Part shown: piece after piece, positions 53,905 through 64,000 of the stretch
Position numbering within the stretch: position 1 is the stretch's first letter
Layout: each line of letters opens with the position of its first letter
Assembly: GCA_014529385.2 (NCBI GenBank)
Contig: CM043951.1
Span: 108,724,469-108,788,468, forward strand
Source: Adiantum capillus-veneris
Taxonomy: Eukaryota > Streptophyta > Polypodiopsida > Polypodiales > Pteridaceae
Direction of reading: 5' to 3'
Length of the DNA: 64,000 bases
Notes under the pieces: generated by a model
What the model was told of the DNA's origin: nothing
The model's database searches: none
The model's input: only the letters and a program-made list of their open reading frames with translations
Program-made: the position numbers and the translations under genes

Positions 53905-56490
53905 TTCCTAATGTTTAAGGCTATTTCAGATGCAAAACTTTGGCATGCACGTTTTGGTCATTTGAATTTTGCGAGTTTGCGCTTCTTTGCTGTCTCTTGA
54001 AGCACCTGTCAAACATGTTTGTGAAGGCTATATTTTGGGTAAGATGCAAATTTTGATGTTTCCAAAGGATGGTTCAATTTGGGCCACATGCAGGTTGCAG
54101 TTTGTGCATAGCGATGTTTGTGGGCCTATGCAAACTTCATGCTTGGGCAATTACCTTTACTTCGTGGCTTTCATTGATGATTACTCCAGGCATGCATGGG
54201 TATTTTATCTTAAAGCAAAGTCCAAAGTATTTATGTGCTTCAAACAATGTTTGGCTATGGCTAAAAATGTCTCGAAATGTACCATGGGCACCCTCCGTTC
54301 CGATCGAGCGGGGGAGTCTATGTCTCATGAATTTAATGCATTTTTGGCTAGTCATGGGATAAAACACCAATGTACAGTGCCTTATACGCCTCAACAAAAT
54401 GGTGTTGCTGAGAGAAAAAATAGGTCACTTACGAAAATGGCACGATGTATGGTCAAACTTCAAGCTTTTCCACATTCGTTTTGGCTTGAGGCCATCATGT
54501 GTGCCACTTATGTACTTAACAGGTGTCCTACAAAAGCTTTGCAATCTATTACTCCATATGAAGCATGGCATGATAGAAAGCCTTCTATTGAGTACATGCA
54601 TGTTTTTGGTTGTTTAGCATATGCTTTGGTGCCACAAACACAACCCAAAAAATTACATGATAAGGTTGTAAAATGTATTTGTTGGTTATAGTGCTGAAAG
54701 AAAAGGTTACAGGTTGCGTATCTTGGTCTCACGGGCTGTTGTGTTTGTGGAAGATTTTGTTCAGCCCTTACTGTCATGTACTAGAGACTGTTATGTAAGC
54801 TTAAAGGACATTTACGACACGTTGTTGCATCTTTTCAGTGGTGGAAGTTCAAATGTCAATTCCAATGAGGCAAATGTGTAGCCTATGGGGGTTTTTAAAA
54901 ATGTTACAGATGAGTCTATTATTGATGCAGATGTACATGATGTACTTGATGAGGAAAGGGATGAGAATGAGTAGGCTAGAGGTATGCCTAAATGGCTGGT
55001 GCATATTTTGCGTGACATTAAATTGGATGCACCTTTGTCTAGTCGTACTCGTTCATGTTCTTGTCATGCATCTTATACATCAGATTGTTATGCTTTCGTT
55101 GTGTCTAGCTTACATGATATTGAGGAACCTCTGTCTTTTCATGAAGCACCATAATTCAAAAAATTGGATGTTTGCCATGCAATCAAAATATGATGCAGTT
55201 ATAAAAAATGACACATGGACTTTATGTGATTTGCCTCCTGGCAAAAAGGCCATTGGTACAAAGTGGGTTTACAAGTTGAAACTCAAGATGGATGGTGAGA
55301 TTGATCGCCATAAGGCTCGACTTGTTGCAAAAGGTTATGCAAAGCAAAAAGGCATATATTATGAAGAGACTGTTGCTCCCACTTCTTGTATGACTACTCT
55401 GCATTTTGTGTGTGCATTGGAAGTTCATTTTGGTTGGGATATACATCAGTCAAACATTGTTACTGCTTTCTTGAATGGTGACATATTCAAGGAAGTTTAT
55501 GTAACACAGCCTCGAAATTTTGTCAAGAAAGGACAAGAGGATAAAGTGTGCATGTGTAAGAAAGCTTTGTATGGGTTGAGCAATCTCCTCATGCTTGGTA
55601 TGAGAAAGCTGACACTCATTTGGTCAAACGAAGTTTTTGTAACAGACCAGCAGAAACAACATTGTATGTGAAGTGTGAGGATGATGTACTTCCCATTGTG
55701 GTTCTCTATGTAGATGAGTTATTGATCATTGGACCAAATGAGAGACATATTGTTGAATTTAAGACTAATTTGAATGCTACTTTCAAGATGAAAGATTTGG
55801 GGCTATTGCATCATTACTTGGGTATACAGTTTAAACAATGTGATGGTGGTATTGCCTTGTATCAGAAAAGTTTCATAGAGACATTGCTATGTAGGTTTGA
55901 AACTAAGTCTTCATGATGTTGGTGATCTTGCTGATGTCACTCTTTCCCAAACTGTTGCTGGTTGCCTCATTGCCACCAGACTTACATGCTTTTTTGAACT
56001 CAGATTGGGTTGCTTCTTTTGACATGCGAGTGTCCACAAGTGGTTTTTGTTTCATTCTTGGAAGTTTATGTATATCATGGTTGATCAAGAAGCAACCTAC
56101 TATGGCCACTTCTAGTTGTGAGTCTGAGTAGAGGACAGTCTTTACAATAGCTATGGCTGAGCGTGTATGGCTTAGATGCCTTATGGATGTTTGGGTGTTG
56201 GATAGGACATTGCCAACACTATCTACACTGGTAGTCAAACCGCATTGGAGTTGCGAGGAACCTAGTCTTTCATGCTTGCACAAAGCACATTGAGATGCAT
56301 TACTGCTATGTTAGGGAGAGGCTCTCAACAAGAGAGATAAGCTTGGCTTATGTGCCACCATTGGACAACCTTGCAGATATTTCACAAAGGCATTGTCTCG
56401 TGAGAAGTTTGAAGCTTTCCACAAAGCTTTGGGCTTACTCCCCTTTGTGGACTAATCATGTCCTCAGGGCATGTGTAGCGTAGATAGTGT
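53905..56490 (+). pseudogene. Broken Ty1/copia pol (integrase, RT, RNase H)
   Basis: Begins inside pol: KLWHARFGHLNFASL (pre-integrase). A frameshift leads to the integrase core with SDVCGPM, FIDDYSRHAW and NGVAERKNRSL (Asp, Asp, Glu present; 54,100-54,420). RT follows at 55,150-55,916: TKWVYKLKLKMDGEIDRHKARLVAKGYAKQ, TAFLNGDIFKEVYV, a frameshift near 55,583, and YVDELLIIG in place of YVDDxL. Part of RNase H is deleted after 55,916; STSGFCFILG, CESE and DSQTALELARN-like pieces remain to about 56,480. Gag, protease and both LTRs are missing. Non-functional remnant joined to the coiled-coil fragment. Confidence 0.8.
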
Positions 56491-57645
56491 GTCCTGCTCT
56501 CTAAAGTGGGTAATCCTTAGTGCAATGTGCGTGACAATCTCACTCAAAACAGACTCGAACAAAGGAACAATAGACAACAACTGAGCTCACAGAGACACAA
56601 CAGCAGCAGACCACAACATATGACTCGACTATCTCAAAGAACTGATACAGACTATGGCGTGGCAACACACTCAGCTCTAGCCCAGGACTCACAGGTACAA
56701 TGGGGTGTCGAGGCTCAAATGTGCAGGGATGGTGAAGACGTGCTGTGTGTACACACTCTATACTCTAGACGACGACGTTGGACCAAATATGAAGTAGATG
56801 ATCCGATGACCCAACAACTACTACTCATGTCCCACCATAAAGAGCCACCAATAGCTCATAAATGTCAGCCATCTAAGTCTATCTCCAGATTGAGTGGTGA
56901 TGGTGACTTGGCCACGATGTCCACCAGAACCACCATCGTATCCTTGCCACGTGTCGCTGCCCAGCCGAGAGAGTCCGTCCAGTGTGAACTAGACCAGACC
57001 AACTGTACTAACTGTGTGTCCTATGAAAGTGACACTGTAGACTGCTACAGGTTGCCCGCCACAAAACCACTCACCATCTCGGTGAGAGGAAATATTGATA
57101 AAATTGTGAAAGAAAACCACTAGGTACCGCATTTGTACGTCTTTCTTGAAGCAGGTGCTTGGACCAACCATGAGCTTACATGCCTCAAAAGTGGAGTTAA
57201 AAACAATGCACTGCTTGCAAACGCCTTAAGACTTTGAATAGGCAAGAACCAAGTATGATTGCATAGTATAAGAATCCCAATGCACAAAATAGAATGAGGA
57301 TCCACAGCAAAGAGATATACTTGGTTGGATCCAGTGAATCTTTATCCTCCATAGCCATAGTGAGAGGAAAATGACATGGTCCATGCTTGCAGATGAAGTT
57401 GCTCGAAAATAGGGATGACTAGAAGCTCGAGTAATATCGCAAATAAGGCTAAGCGCCATCGTGATGGCAGAATGAAAAGCATTTACAGCAACGGAATGGC
57501 AACTAGGTGAAGGCTTGAAAGCCACAAGGAAACAGCTAAAAGGATTTTCATCTTGCTCATCTGCTATGAAACACCAAAAGACCTACTTCAGAAACTCCAA
57601 AGCTAGCAGAAACTCTAAAGCTAGTAGCCCTGGCAGAGCAGAGTG
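56491..57645. other. No recognised gene
   Basis: A 198-codon plus-strand frame (56,527-57,123), rich in Gln, Arg, Thr and Ser, has no motif and no start context; its words (CAGAGACACAACAGC, CACTGTAGACTGC) resemble LTR/leader sequence like that at 63.5-64 kb. 57,124-57,645 shows nothing. Confidence 0.4.
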
Positions 57646-57647
57646 GA

Positions 57648-58250
57648 AAGGGTGGGTAGGGGGGTTGAGGGCTAGATAGGGGCGAGGGGGGGCTAGATAG
57701 GGGGCGAGGGGTAGATAGGGGGTCTAGGGGTGGGTAGGGGGCGAGGGGTGGGTAGATAATAGGTCTAGGGGTGGGTAGGGGTCTAGGAGTGGGTAGGGGT
57801 GAGGGGGAAGTGGGTAGGAGATGAAGGGTGGGTAGATAGTGGGTCTAGGGGTGGGTAGGGGGTCTAGGGGTAGATAGGGGTGTAGGGGTGGGTAGGGGCG
57901 AGGGGGAAGTGGGTAGGGGGTCTAGGGGTGGGTAGGGGGCGAGGGGGAAGTGGGTAGGGGGTCTAGGGGTGGGTCGGGGGCGAGGAGTGGGTAGGTCTAG
58001 GGGTGGGTATGTAGTGGGTCTAGAGGTGGATAGGGGGGACGAGGGGTGGGTAGGGGGTCTAGGGGTGGGTAGGAGCAAGGGGTGGGTAGGGGCGAGGGGT
58101 GGGTAGAGGGAAAGGGTAGGGGCGAGGGCTAGGTAGGTAGTGGGGTGAGAGCAGTGGAGGGGGAGGGGCGAGGGTAGGATAGTGGATGAGGGTGAGTGGA
58201 CAAAAGGCGAGTGAGTGTGAGGGGGAGGGTACGGTCGAGGGGATAGAAGA
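57648..58250 (+). repeat. G-rich minisatellite
   Basis: Variable repeats of GGGTAGGGG-type words joined by GTCTAGGGG or CGAGGGG, about 20-40 bases per unit, for 600 bases. Almost every unit has four or more runs of three or more G, so the plus strand could form G-quadruplexes. The Pro-rich reading frame on the other strand is a repeat translation. Confidence 0.9.
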
Positions 58251-58266
58251 GAGGAAACATTCATCT

Positions 58267-59110
58267 TCAATGCAAGGTATAGACGGAAGAGCTCGTGTTC
58301 CACTGTAGATGAATTCCGTGGTCCACTGGTTGAAAGAGGAGTGCTACAGAGCGCAGCAGATGATGGAGAGCATGAGGAGGTATCATGAGAAAAACAACTA
58401 TCATGAGCAGGGAATTCATAAAACTTGAAAGCAACATCCTTTTGGTTGTATCCCGTCTTGTGGAAGCTAGACACAGAGGAGAGCTTTGTTCTGATCGGAG
58501 AAGCAGGCACAGGGGCTGATGGGGCTGATGGTGAAGGGGGGTGAACTCCCGTAGAGGGGATTTCTTTCCACTTCTATGATTCTCCATAGGCTCACCAAAT
58601 TCAAAGGCTTCCACCAAGGGTGCTCCAGGAGTATTCTCTGTGACCTGCAACCTTTGAGCTGGCTCAGTTGGCTCATTAGGTTTAGTTACTGTGGAAACAT
58701 TGGAAGAGCATGTAACTTCAGGCCAAGAGTGAATAGAGACTCCATAACAAGGCATAGATTTTGTAGCATCCAACCACTCCAACACATCCTCATCTGACCC
58801 GTCTGGTGGAGTAGGGTGTTCCAGTTTGAGCCTGGTTGCTAGGGACAAAGAACTATGTTGCACGACGAGATCCATGCCTCCTTCTAGGAAAATTGGTTGC
58901 ATCGGGGAGCCAGGAGTATGTATCCACATGGCATCATTTCTCCAATCCTGAAGTTCTTTACTGTGTCGTAGCCATGGTCTGCCGATGAGCAAGGGAAATC
59001 CACCCTCTACCTATGGAAGACGAAACACAACAAAATCCAAACTAAAAGTGAAATCTTGTACCTGCAAAGGCACCTTTTCCACTATGCCCACATGGTATAT
59101 TGTGAAGGAG
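58267..59110 (-). pseudogene. Retropepsin-type fragment, gypsy-like
   Basis: Minus strand: VPLQVQDFTFSLDFVVFRLP, a stop, then VEGGFPLLIGRPWLRHSKELQDWRNDAMW (about 59,075-58,915). LLIGRPWL is the C-terminal hallmark of retroviral-type aspartic protease domains in plant Ty3/gypsy polyproteins. A 200-residue acidic tail with no motif follows. The catalytic DTG/DSG should lie upstream but is not visible. It is cut off by the LTR of the copia element to the right. Confidence 0.5.
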
Positions 59111-59294
59111 TACGAGCGGAAGTGCGACGCGAGAGAGAGTGCAAGAAGAAGAGCACGACGATATGGTGAACTCGCTCTACTGTAATGTGCAGAGCATAGT
59201 GAGTTCTTATTAGGTTTTTACAAAAGAATATGTGTACATACCTGGCGGCCTGCCCACTTTCCTGGGCGACCACATTGGGCTTTATACCCCAACA
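59111..59294 (-). mobile_element. Start of the 3' LTR of the copia element
   Basis: Minus strand TGTTGGGGTATAAAGCCC starts at 59,294, just after a short purine-rich AGGAGGT and 104 bases after the pol stop. The LTR end is not defined; similarity to the protease fragment begins by 59,110. The first part is not repeated in 63,440-64,000, so the 5' LTR start lies outside the window. Confidence 0.45.
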
Positions 59295-59397
59295 ACCTCC
59301 TAATAAAATCCAATGTGGTACTTTAAGTGTGAGAGAAGCTACTATACAAGCTAATATACAAGAGATGTAGAGAAGTGATGTACTACCCTACACCTAA

Positions 59398-62300
59398 CTA
59401 CTTGCAAAAATGCGCAAAGCTCTCTAAGGGAAGTCCTTTTGTAAGTAGATCAGCAGGATTTTCTGTGGTGTGAACTTTGACAAGCTGAAGTTTCTTATCC
59501 TCGAGCATTTCCCCGATGAAATGATACTTCACATCCACATGCTTTGTCTTTGAGTGATAAACTGGATTGCGAGCCAATTGTATAGCACTTTGACTATCAC
59601 AATATAACACAGGCATCTCTTCTTTGATTCCCAAATCTGTTACTAGTCGATTAAGCCAAATTGATTCTTTGCATGCCTCTGATGTTGCAACATATTCAGC
59701 CTCTGTAGTAGACTGAGTAACACAATCTTGTAATCTAGAACGCCATGATACTTCTCCACCAGCCAATGTAAAGACATACCCTGACGTAGACCTTCGGTTG
59801 TCTAAGTCACTTGCATAATCTGAGTCTGTAAAACCCTTTACACTTAGCTCCTGACTCCCATAGCATATACGCATACTCTTTGTAGCTTTCAGGTATCTCA
59901 ATATTCCTTTCATTGCCTCCCAATGTTTCTTGCCTGGGTTTGACATGGATCGACTTACTAATCCCACTGCAAATGCAATGTCTGGGCGAGTAGCAATCAG
60001 TGCATACATCAAACTACCCACTGCAGACGCATATGGAATCTTATCCATTTCAGCCTGTTCTTCCTCAGACACAGGACAATCTTGTTTGCTAAGTTTCACA
60101 TATGGTGGCAATAAAACACTCAGTGCCTTTCCCTTCTCCATATTGAAACGTTGCAAAACCTTGTCAATATACTCTGTTTGAGATAACCAAATCAACTTCT
60201 TTGATCTGTCTCTCTCAATGCGCATACCAAGTATATGACTTGCCTCACCCATGTCTTTCATGTCAAACGATTTTGCCATCTTTGACTTCAAAGCTGAAAT
60301 TTCTTCCAAGTGCTTGCCAGCAATCAACATGTCATCCACATACAAAATAAGGATCATCCAACTACCATCCTTAGCATTCTTTGTATATAGACAGTGATCG
60401 AACTGACTACGTTTGTAGCCTTGAGAAAGCATAAACTTGTGGAATTTATGGTACCATGCCCTCGGTGATTTTTTTAAGCCATAAAGACTCTTTAACAACT
60501 AGCATACCCAATCTTCCTTGCCTTTCTCAACAAACCCTTCTAGCTGCTGCATGTAAATTTCCACATCTAAATCACCATGCAAGAACGCGGTCTTGACATC
60601 CATTTGGTGCAACACCAAATCTAATATGGCAACCAATGCAAGAAAGCATCTCAATGTAGTCATCTTGACCACCGGAGAGAAGACTTCCTCAAAGTCAATG
60701 CCTTGTTATTGCTTAAAGCCCTTGGAAACAAGCCTTGCTTTGTACTTTGGCTGACTATCATGAGCGGTGATCTTATACCTGTAAACCCATTTACAGGGTA
60801 GAGCCTTTTTGCCCCGTGGTAATTTAACTAGCTTCCATGTCTGGTTTTTATGCAGAGCTGTCATCTTTGAATGCATGGCCAATTGCCAATTCCTGGAGTC
60901 CTTCATTTGCACTGCTTCCTTGTAGCATGAAGGCTCATTGCAATCATTCAACATGACATAATTCATAGATGGAACAAACCTATCAGGAGGTCGCGTGACA
61001 TGTCCAAATCTACGCACAATAGGTGGCTCGGGCTCAGCCAAAACCTGTGGTTCCACTCTATCATGTCCTTGCTCCTCTTGAGCTCTGACATTTTGTCTTG
61101 CACGTGCAGGTCCATCTTCTTGGAAGACAACTCTTCTAATCTCCTCAACCCTCTCTAGTTTAGAATGATATTTGGATTCATTAAAGTGAGCATCATTGCT
61201 GCGGACAACCTTTCTGGATTCGGGATCCCAAAGTCTGTACCCCATCTCACCAGAATTACCATAGCCTAGAAAGATGCACTTTCTACTCTTTGGCTCAAGT
61301 TTGTTCCTAAATTCCTTTGGAACGTGAGTATATGCCTCACAGCCAAAGACTCTGAGATGCTTGTATGAGGGTATTTTGCCTGACCATACCATCTCTGGCA
61401 CTGAATCCTTCTGCAAAACCTTGCTAGGAGATCTATTTACAAGATGAACAGTTGTTGATACAGCTTCAGCCCAAAACCCATTTGGCAGTTGTGCATTAGA
61501 CAACATACTTTTGACCTTCTCTTGTATGGTCCTATTCATCCTCTCAGCAACACCATTTTGAGGAGGATTGTAAGGAGCAGTAAGTTCATGTTTTATAACT
61601 TTTGACTCACAAAAGTTCTGAAAGGCCTTTGAAACATACTCTCCACCATTGTTAGTGCGTAAGAATTTAAGCTTCTTGCCACTCTGATTCTCCACAAGTG
61701 TCACAAACGTTTTGAAAACACTAAACGCTTCATCCTTGTGCTTGAGAAAGTAAACCCATACTTTCCTCGAGTAATCATCTATAAATGTCATAAAGTAAGA
61801 AGCTCCCCCTAGAGATAGGTTAGGCATAGGTCCACACAAATCACTTTGAACAAGTGCTAACTGTGTATCTCTTCTACTGCTTCTATGCTTATGTGGATGC
61901 TGTGTTTGCTTACCATACAGACAATGTTCACAGAATTCAAAATCATTAAATGAAAATCCAGGCAAATAACCAGAACGAGACAAGATTTTCATTCCCTTCT
62001 TGGACATATGTCCTAACCGGCTATCCCACAAAGAAACGTTCGGCTGCCGGTTACATTGATTACATTTTTAGAGACATTTGATACATAAATCATGTAAAGT
62101 CCTCCAGACTTTACTCCATGTGCTACTATCATAGAACCCTTGGATATCTTCCATATGTTCTGTCCAAAAATGGTGACGTAGCCAGCATCATCAAGTAAAC
62201 CTGTGCTGATCAAGCTCTTTGTAATTGCGGGAACGTGTCTCACATTCTTCAGCGTGAAAGAAGAGCCATTCTGAAACTTCAATTGAACATCTCCAACACC

Positions 62301-62552
62301 TAAGATCTCACATGTCTGCCCATTGCCTAGCCGAACATGATCTTTAGTGGTCACATAAGAAGTAAACCACTCCTTGTTTGGAGACACATGAAGTGATGCC
62401 CCTGAGTCTATAATCCAATCACTCAGTGCATTTCCATCAAATGCTGTAAGAAGAGCTGAGTCCATTGTATTCTTCAAGAAGTAGATGTCTCCTGACACTA
62501 GACTGTCATCCACTGCAATAGTGTTCGTCACATTTATTTCTTGAATCTTCAC
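59398..62552 (-). pseudogene. Copia pol: protease, integrase, RT, RNase H (disabled)
   Basis: Protease: DWIIDSGASLHVS (about 62,430). After a frameshift near 62,035, pre-integrase WDSRLGHMSKKGM, CEHC..., then integrase with SDLCGPM, FIDDYSRKVW and NGVAERMNRTI (catalytic Asp, Asp, Glu present). RT begins NQTWKLVKLPRGKKALPCKW; a TAA just after VSKGFKQ (60,703-60,705) and a TAG at 60,499-60,501 interrupt it. Then LLKSLYGLKKSPRAWY, YVDDMLIAG (RT active site) and LMYALIATRPDIAF. RNase H: FTDSDYASDLDNRRSTSGY, STTEAEYVA, YCDSQSAI, KTKHVDVKYH; stop at 59,398-59,400. It would copy and integrate the element if whole; here translation stops early. Confidence 0.9.
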
Positions 62553-62618
62553 TGAGGACTTGTTCTTCTCACCATGGTCTTCAGCTTTCTCTTTGCCTTT
62601 TTCTGCTTTCCATTCTCT

Positions 62619-63363
62619 GCAGTCTCTTTTAATGTGACCCTTCTTGCCACAATGGTAGCATTCTATGTCACTCTTGCCTTTAGCATTGCGGGACTTGCTA
62701 CGAGACTGATTCCTCTTTCCACCTTTGTACTTTTATTTGGTCCTTCCCCTTGACAACTAAGGCTGTTCCTTTGCCTTTGTCCATTGTCTTTCTATTGGTT
62801 TCTTTAGTAAGCAGACTTCCTTCTACACCTGCTATGTTCAAACCATCTGGAGGTGCAGAATTACTCAAAGCTGTGCAAGAAGTGTCCCAACTTTTCGGCA
62901 ATGTGATCAACAGGAACATAGCTCTAACAGGTTCATCAAACTTGACACCTTGAGCTGACAACTGACTATAGATTGTGTTGAATTCATTCAGATGATTGGA
63001 CATAGGTGTCCCTTCTTTCATCTTCAAGTCAACAAGCTTTTTAAGCCAGTATACCTGTGAAGATGCACTCTGCTTCTCATAAAGATCACTCAGCTTTAAC
63101 CATGCTTGATAAGCAAACATCTCGTCTACTACATTGAAGTAAACTCTTTCTGCCAAAGTCAGCATAATGGTAGAAAGTGCCAATTCATCCACTTCGCTCC
63201 ATTCATCTTCGTCCATATCTTCTGGTTTTATCCCCTTGAGCTTTATAGGTTTTATCTGCTTCTTTTGTACCAACACGTGCCAAATCTGCTTCTTCCACAA
63301 TGGGAAATCGGTTCCATCCAGCTTCTTGATATTGTAAAGAGCAATGTCCTGTGATCCAGCCAT
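62619..63363 (-). pseudogene. Copia gag with zinc knuckle (one frameshift)
   Basis: ATG at 63,363-63,361: MAGSQDIALYNIKKLDGTDF, then WKKQIWHVLVQKK and a helical UBN2/Retrotran_gag-type region with LSDLYEKQSASSQVYWLKKLVDLKM and MSNHLNEFNTIYSQL, the standard copia gag layout. A 1-base shift in an A-rich stretch near 62,733 puts the C-terminal part out of frame; in the other frame CYHCGKKGHIKRDC (CX2CX4HX4C, 62,660-62,619) follows. Gag would package the RNA into virus-like particles in the cytoplasm. Confidence 0.88.
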
Positions 63364-63427
63364 AGCTACGCTTCACAGTAGTTTACTTTTCTGGGAAAAA
63401 TTCGGCAGAGTTTCCCCTGTAAACTGA

Positions 63428-63438
63428 CCTCTGAACCA
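63428..63438 (-). other. Primer-binding site of the copia element
   Basis: Minus strand TGGTTCAGAGG, similar to the initiator-tRNA primer site TGGTATCAGAGC but with one base missing and one changed, 65 bases before the gag start. The 5' LTR should end just upstream; its CA end is not clear. Confidence 0.45.
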
Positions 63439-63440
63439 AT

Positions 63441-64000
63441 ATCAACCTGTCAAATGAACCAAGAAAGCTTCAAATTCTGCAGAAATTTTGGCAGAGTCTC
63501 CTTTGCAAAATGGCTCTGGTGTACTAAAAACAGACCAAAAAACAGCTCAAAAAACACTGTCTCTCTGACACTGTAAGCTGCGGGTAAACCTGTCCTGCAC
63601 CTGTACTGTCTCTCACTGTCCTGTCACTGTCCTGTAAGCATAGACTGCGACAATGCCTCAACGGCAGTAAAGCATAGATGCAATCCCAATTGTCTAACTC
63701 ACAATCAATACATCCTAGCTGCCTATCTAAGGGTGCTCGAGGGATCGCTCCAAGACCTGTATCACCGAAAGGATCTCAACATTCGAGAATCCCCCAACTC
63801 AATATAACCTCACTCGACCCTCAACAAAGGCTGCAGTAAATCTGACAGTACATAGACTTCCCACAAAGTCATACATCCACAAATTTCCCACTGTATGCTG
63901 TAACCGCTGCGGCGGTTGTTTGCTGCGTGACTCACAGCCAGCAAACCCTCAACAGACATACATCATCTCTGGCAATACATCCCATGTGGAAGTACCTGCA
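63441..64000 (-). other. Probable 5' LTR or leader of the copia element
   Basis: Non-coding, with repeated CACTGTCCTGT and GACTGC words. By position it should be the 3' part of the 5' LTR. It runs to the window edge. Confidence 0.35.

Larger units (their letters stand above)
59295..63440 (-). mobile_element. Ty1/copia retrotransposon, largely complete, minus strand
   Basis: From right to left: primer site, gag, zinc knuckle, protease, integrase, RT, RNase H, purine tract, LTR start, in the order diagnostic of Ty1/copia. All enzyme motifs are readable, so it is much younger than the fragment at 53.9 kb. Lesions: frameshift in gag near 62,733, frameshift near 62,035, TAA in pol near 60,703 and TAG at 60,499-60,501. 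Confidence 0.9.

Noticed and set aside
57845..58510. 221-codon Pro-rich minus-strand frame
   Set aside because: Most of it is the complement of the G-rich minisatellite; the repeat length keeps frames open by chance.

Overview
The window looks like a stretch of a large, repeat-rich nuclear genome of a land plant. The evidence is the set of mobile elements: two CACTA (En/Spm) DNA transposons, Ty1/copia and Ty3/gypsy retrotransposons, a hAT-like transposase with a DUF659 region, tRNA-related short repeats and many long (CT/GA)n runs. I see no intact ordinary host gene. The sequence does not decide which plant lineage it is. Almost every coding region is transposon-derived and most are broken.

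Layout. 1-4.35 kb: AT-rich DNA with a cluster of GTTACC palindromes, two LTR ends each followed by a tRNA-iMet-type primer site, and microsatellites. 4.36-6.49 kb: a partial copy of a family that carries a minisatellite and a kinase-like gene. 6.5-8.53 kb: non-genic, with LTR-like promoter features. 8,533-16,476: CACTA element 1, gene strand minus, flanked by the 3-bp duplication CTT, with at least five nonsense codons and one frameshift. 16.5-24.6 kb: mostly unrecognised DNA with one tRNA-related repeat, two hairpin repeats and decayed reading frames. 24.6-36.4 kb: a decayed Ty3/gypsy element on the minus strand, split by a 7,059-bp inverted-repeat element (28,513-35,571, TA duplication). That 7-kb element holds the kinase-like pseudogene, a hAT-like transposase pseudogene and two minisatellites. 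36.4-41.55 kb: AT-rich DNA and pieces of another gypsy element (LTR start, polypurine tract, integrase tail). 41.6-45.0 kb: an unrecognised gene fragment, a palindromic 75-bp satellite and a long foldback element. 45,008-52,813: CACTA element 2, gene strand plus, flanked by TAA and inserted into one arm of the foldback element; its genes are intact apart from one visible stop codon. 53.0-56.5 kb: a coiled-coil gene fragment and a broken copia pol. 57.6-58.25 kb: a G-rich minisatellite. 58.3-59.1 kb: a gypsy-like protease fragment. 59.29-63.44 kb: a largely complete but disabled copia element on the minus strand.

How the parts relate. In each CACTA element the TNP2-like transposase and the smaller TNPA/Transposase_24-like protein lie in the same direction. 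The subterminal arrays of a GTCGCTA motif are the expected binding targets of the smaller protein. The two copies have different lesions. Both also carry a fragment resembling a host heavy-metal-associated (HMA) gene and a tRNA-like repeat. The most unusual object is the TA-flanked 7-kb element. Two members of its family in this window share the same left end, the same minisatellite and the same kinase-like gene, so the kinase may belong to the mobile element rather than being a one-off capture.
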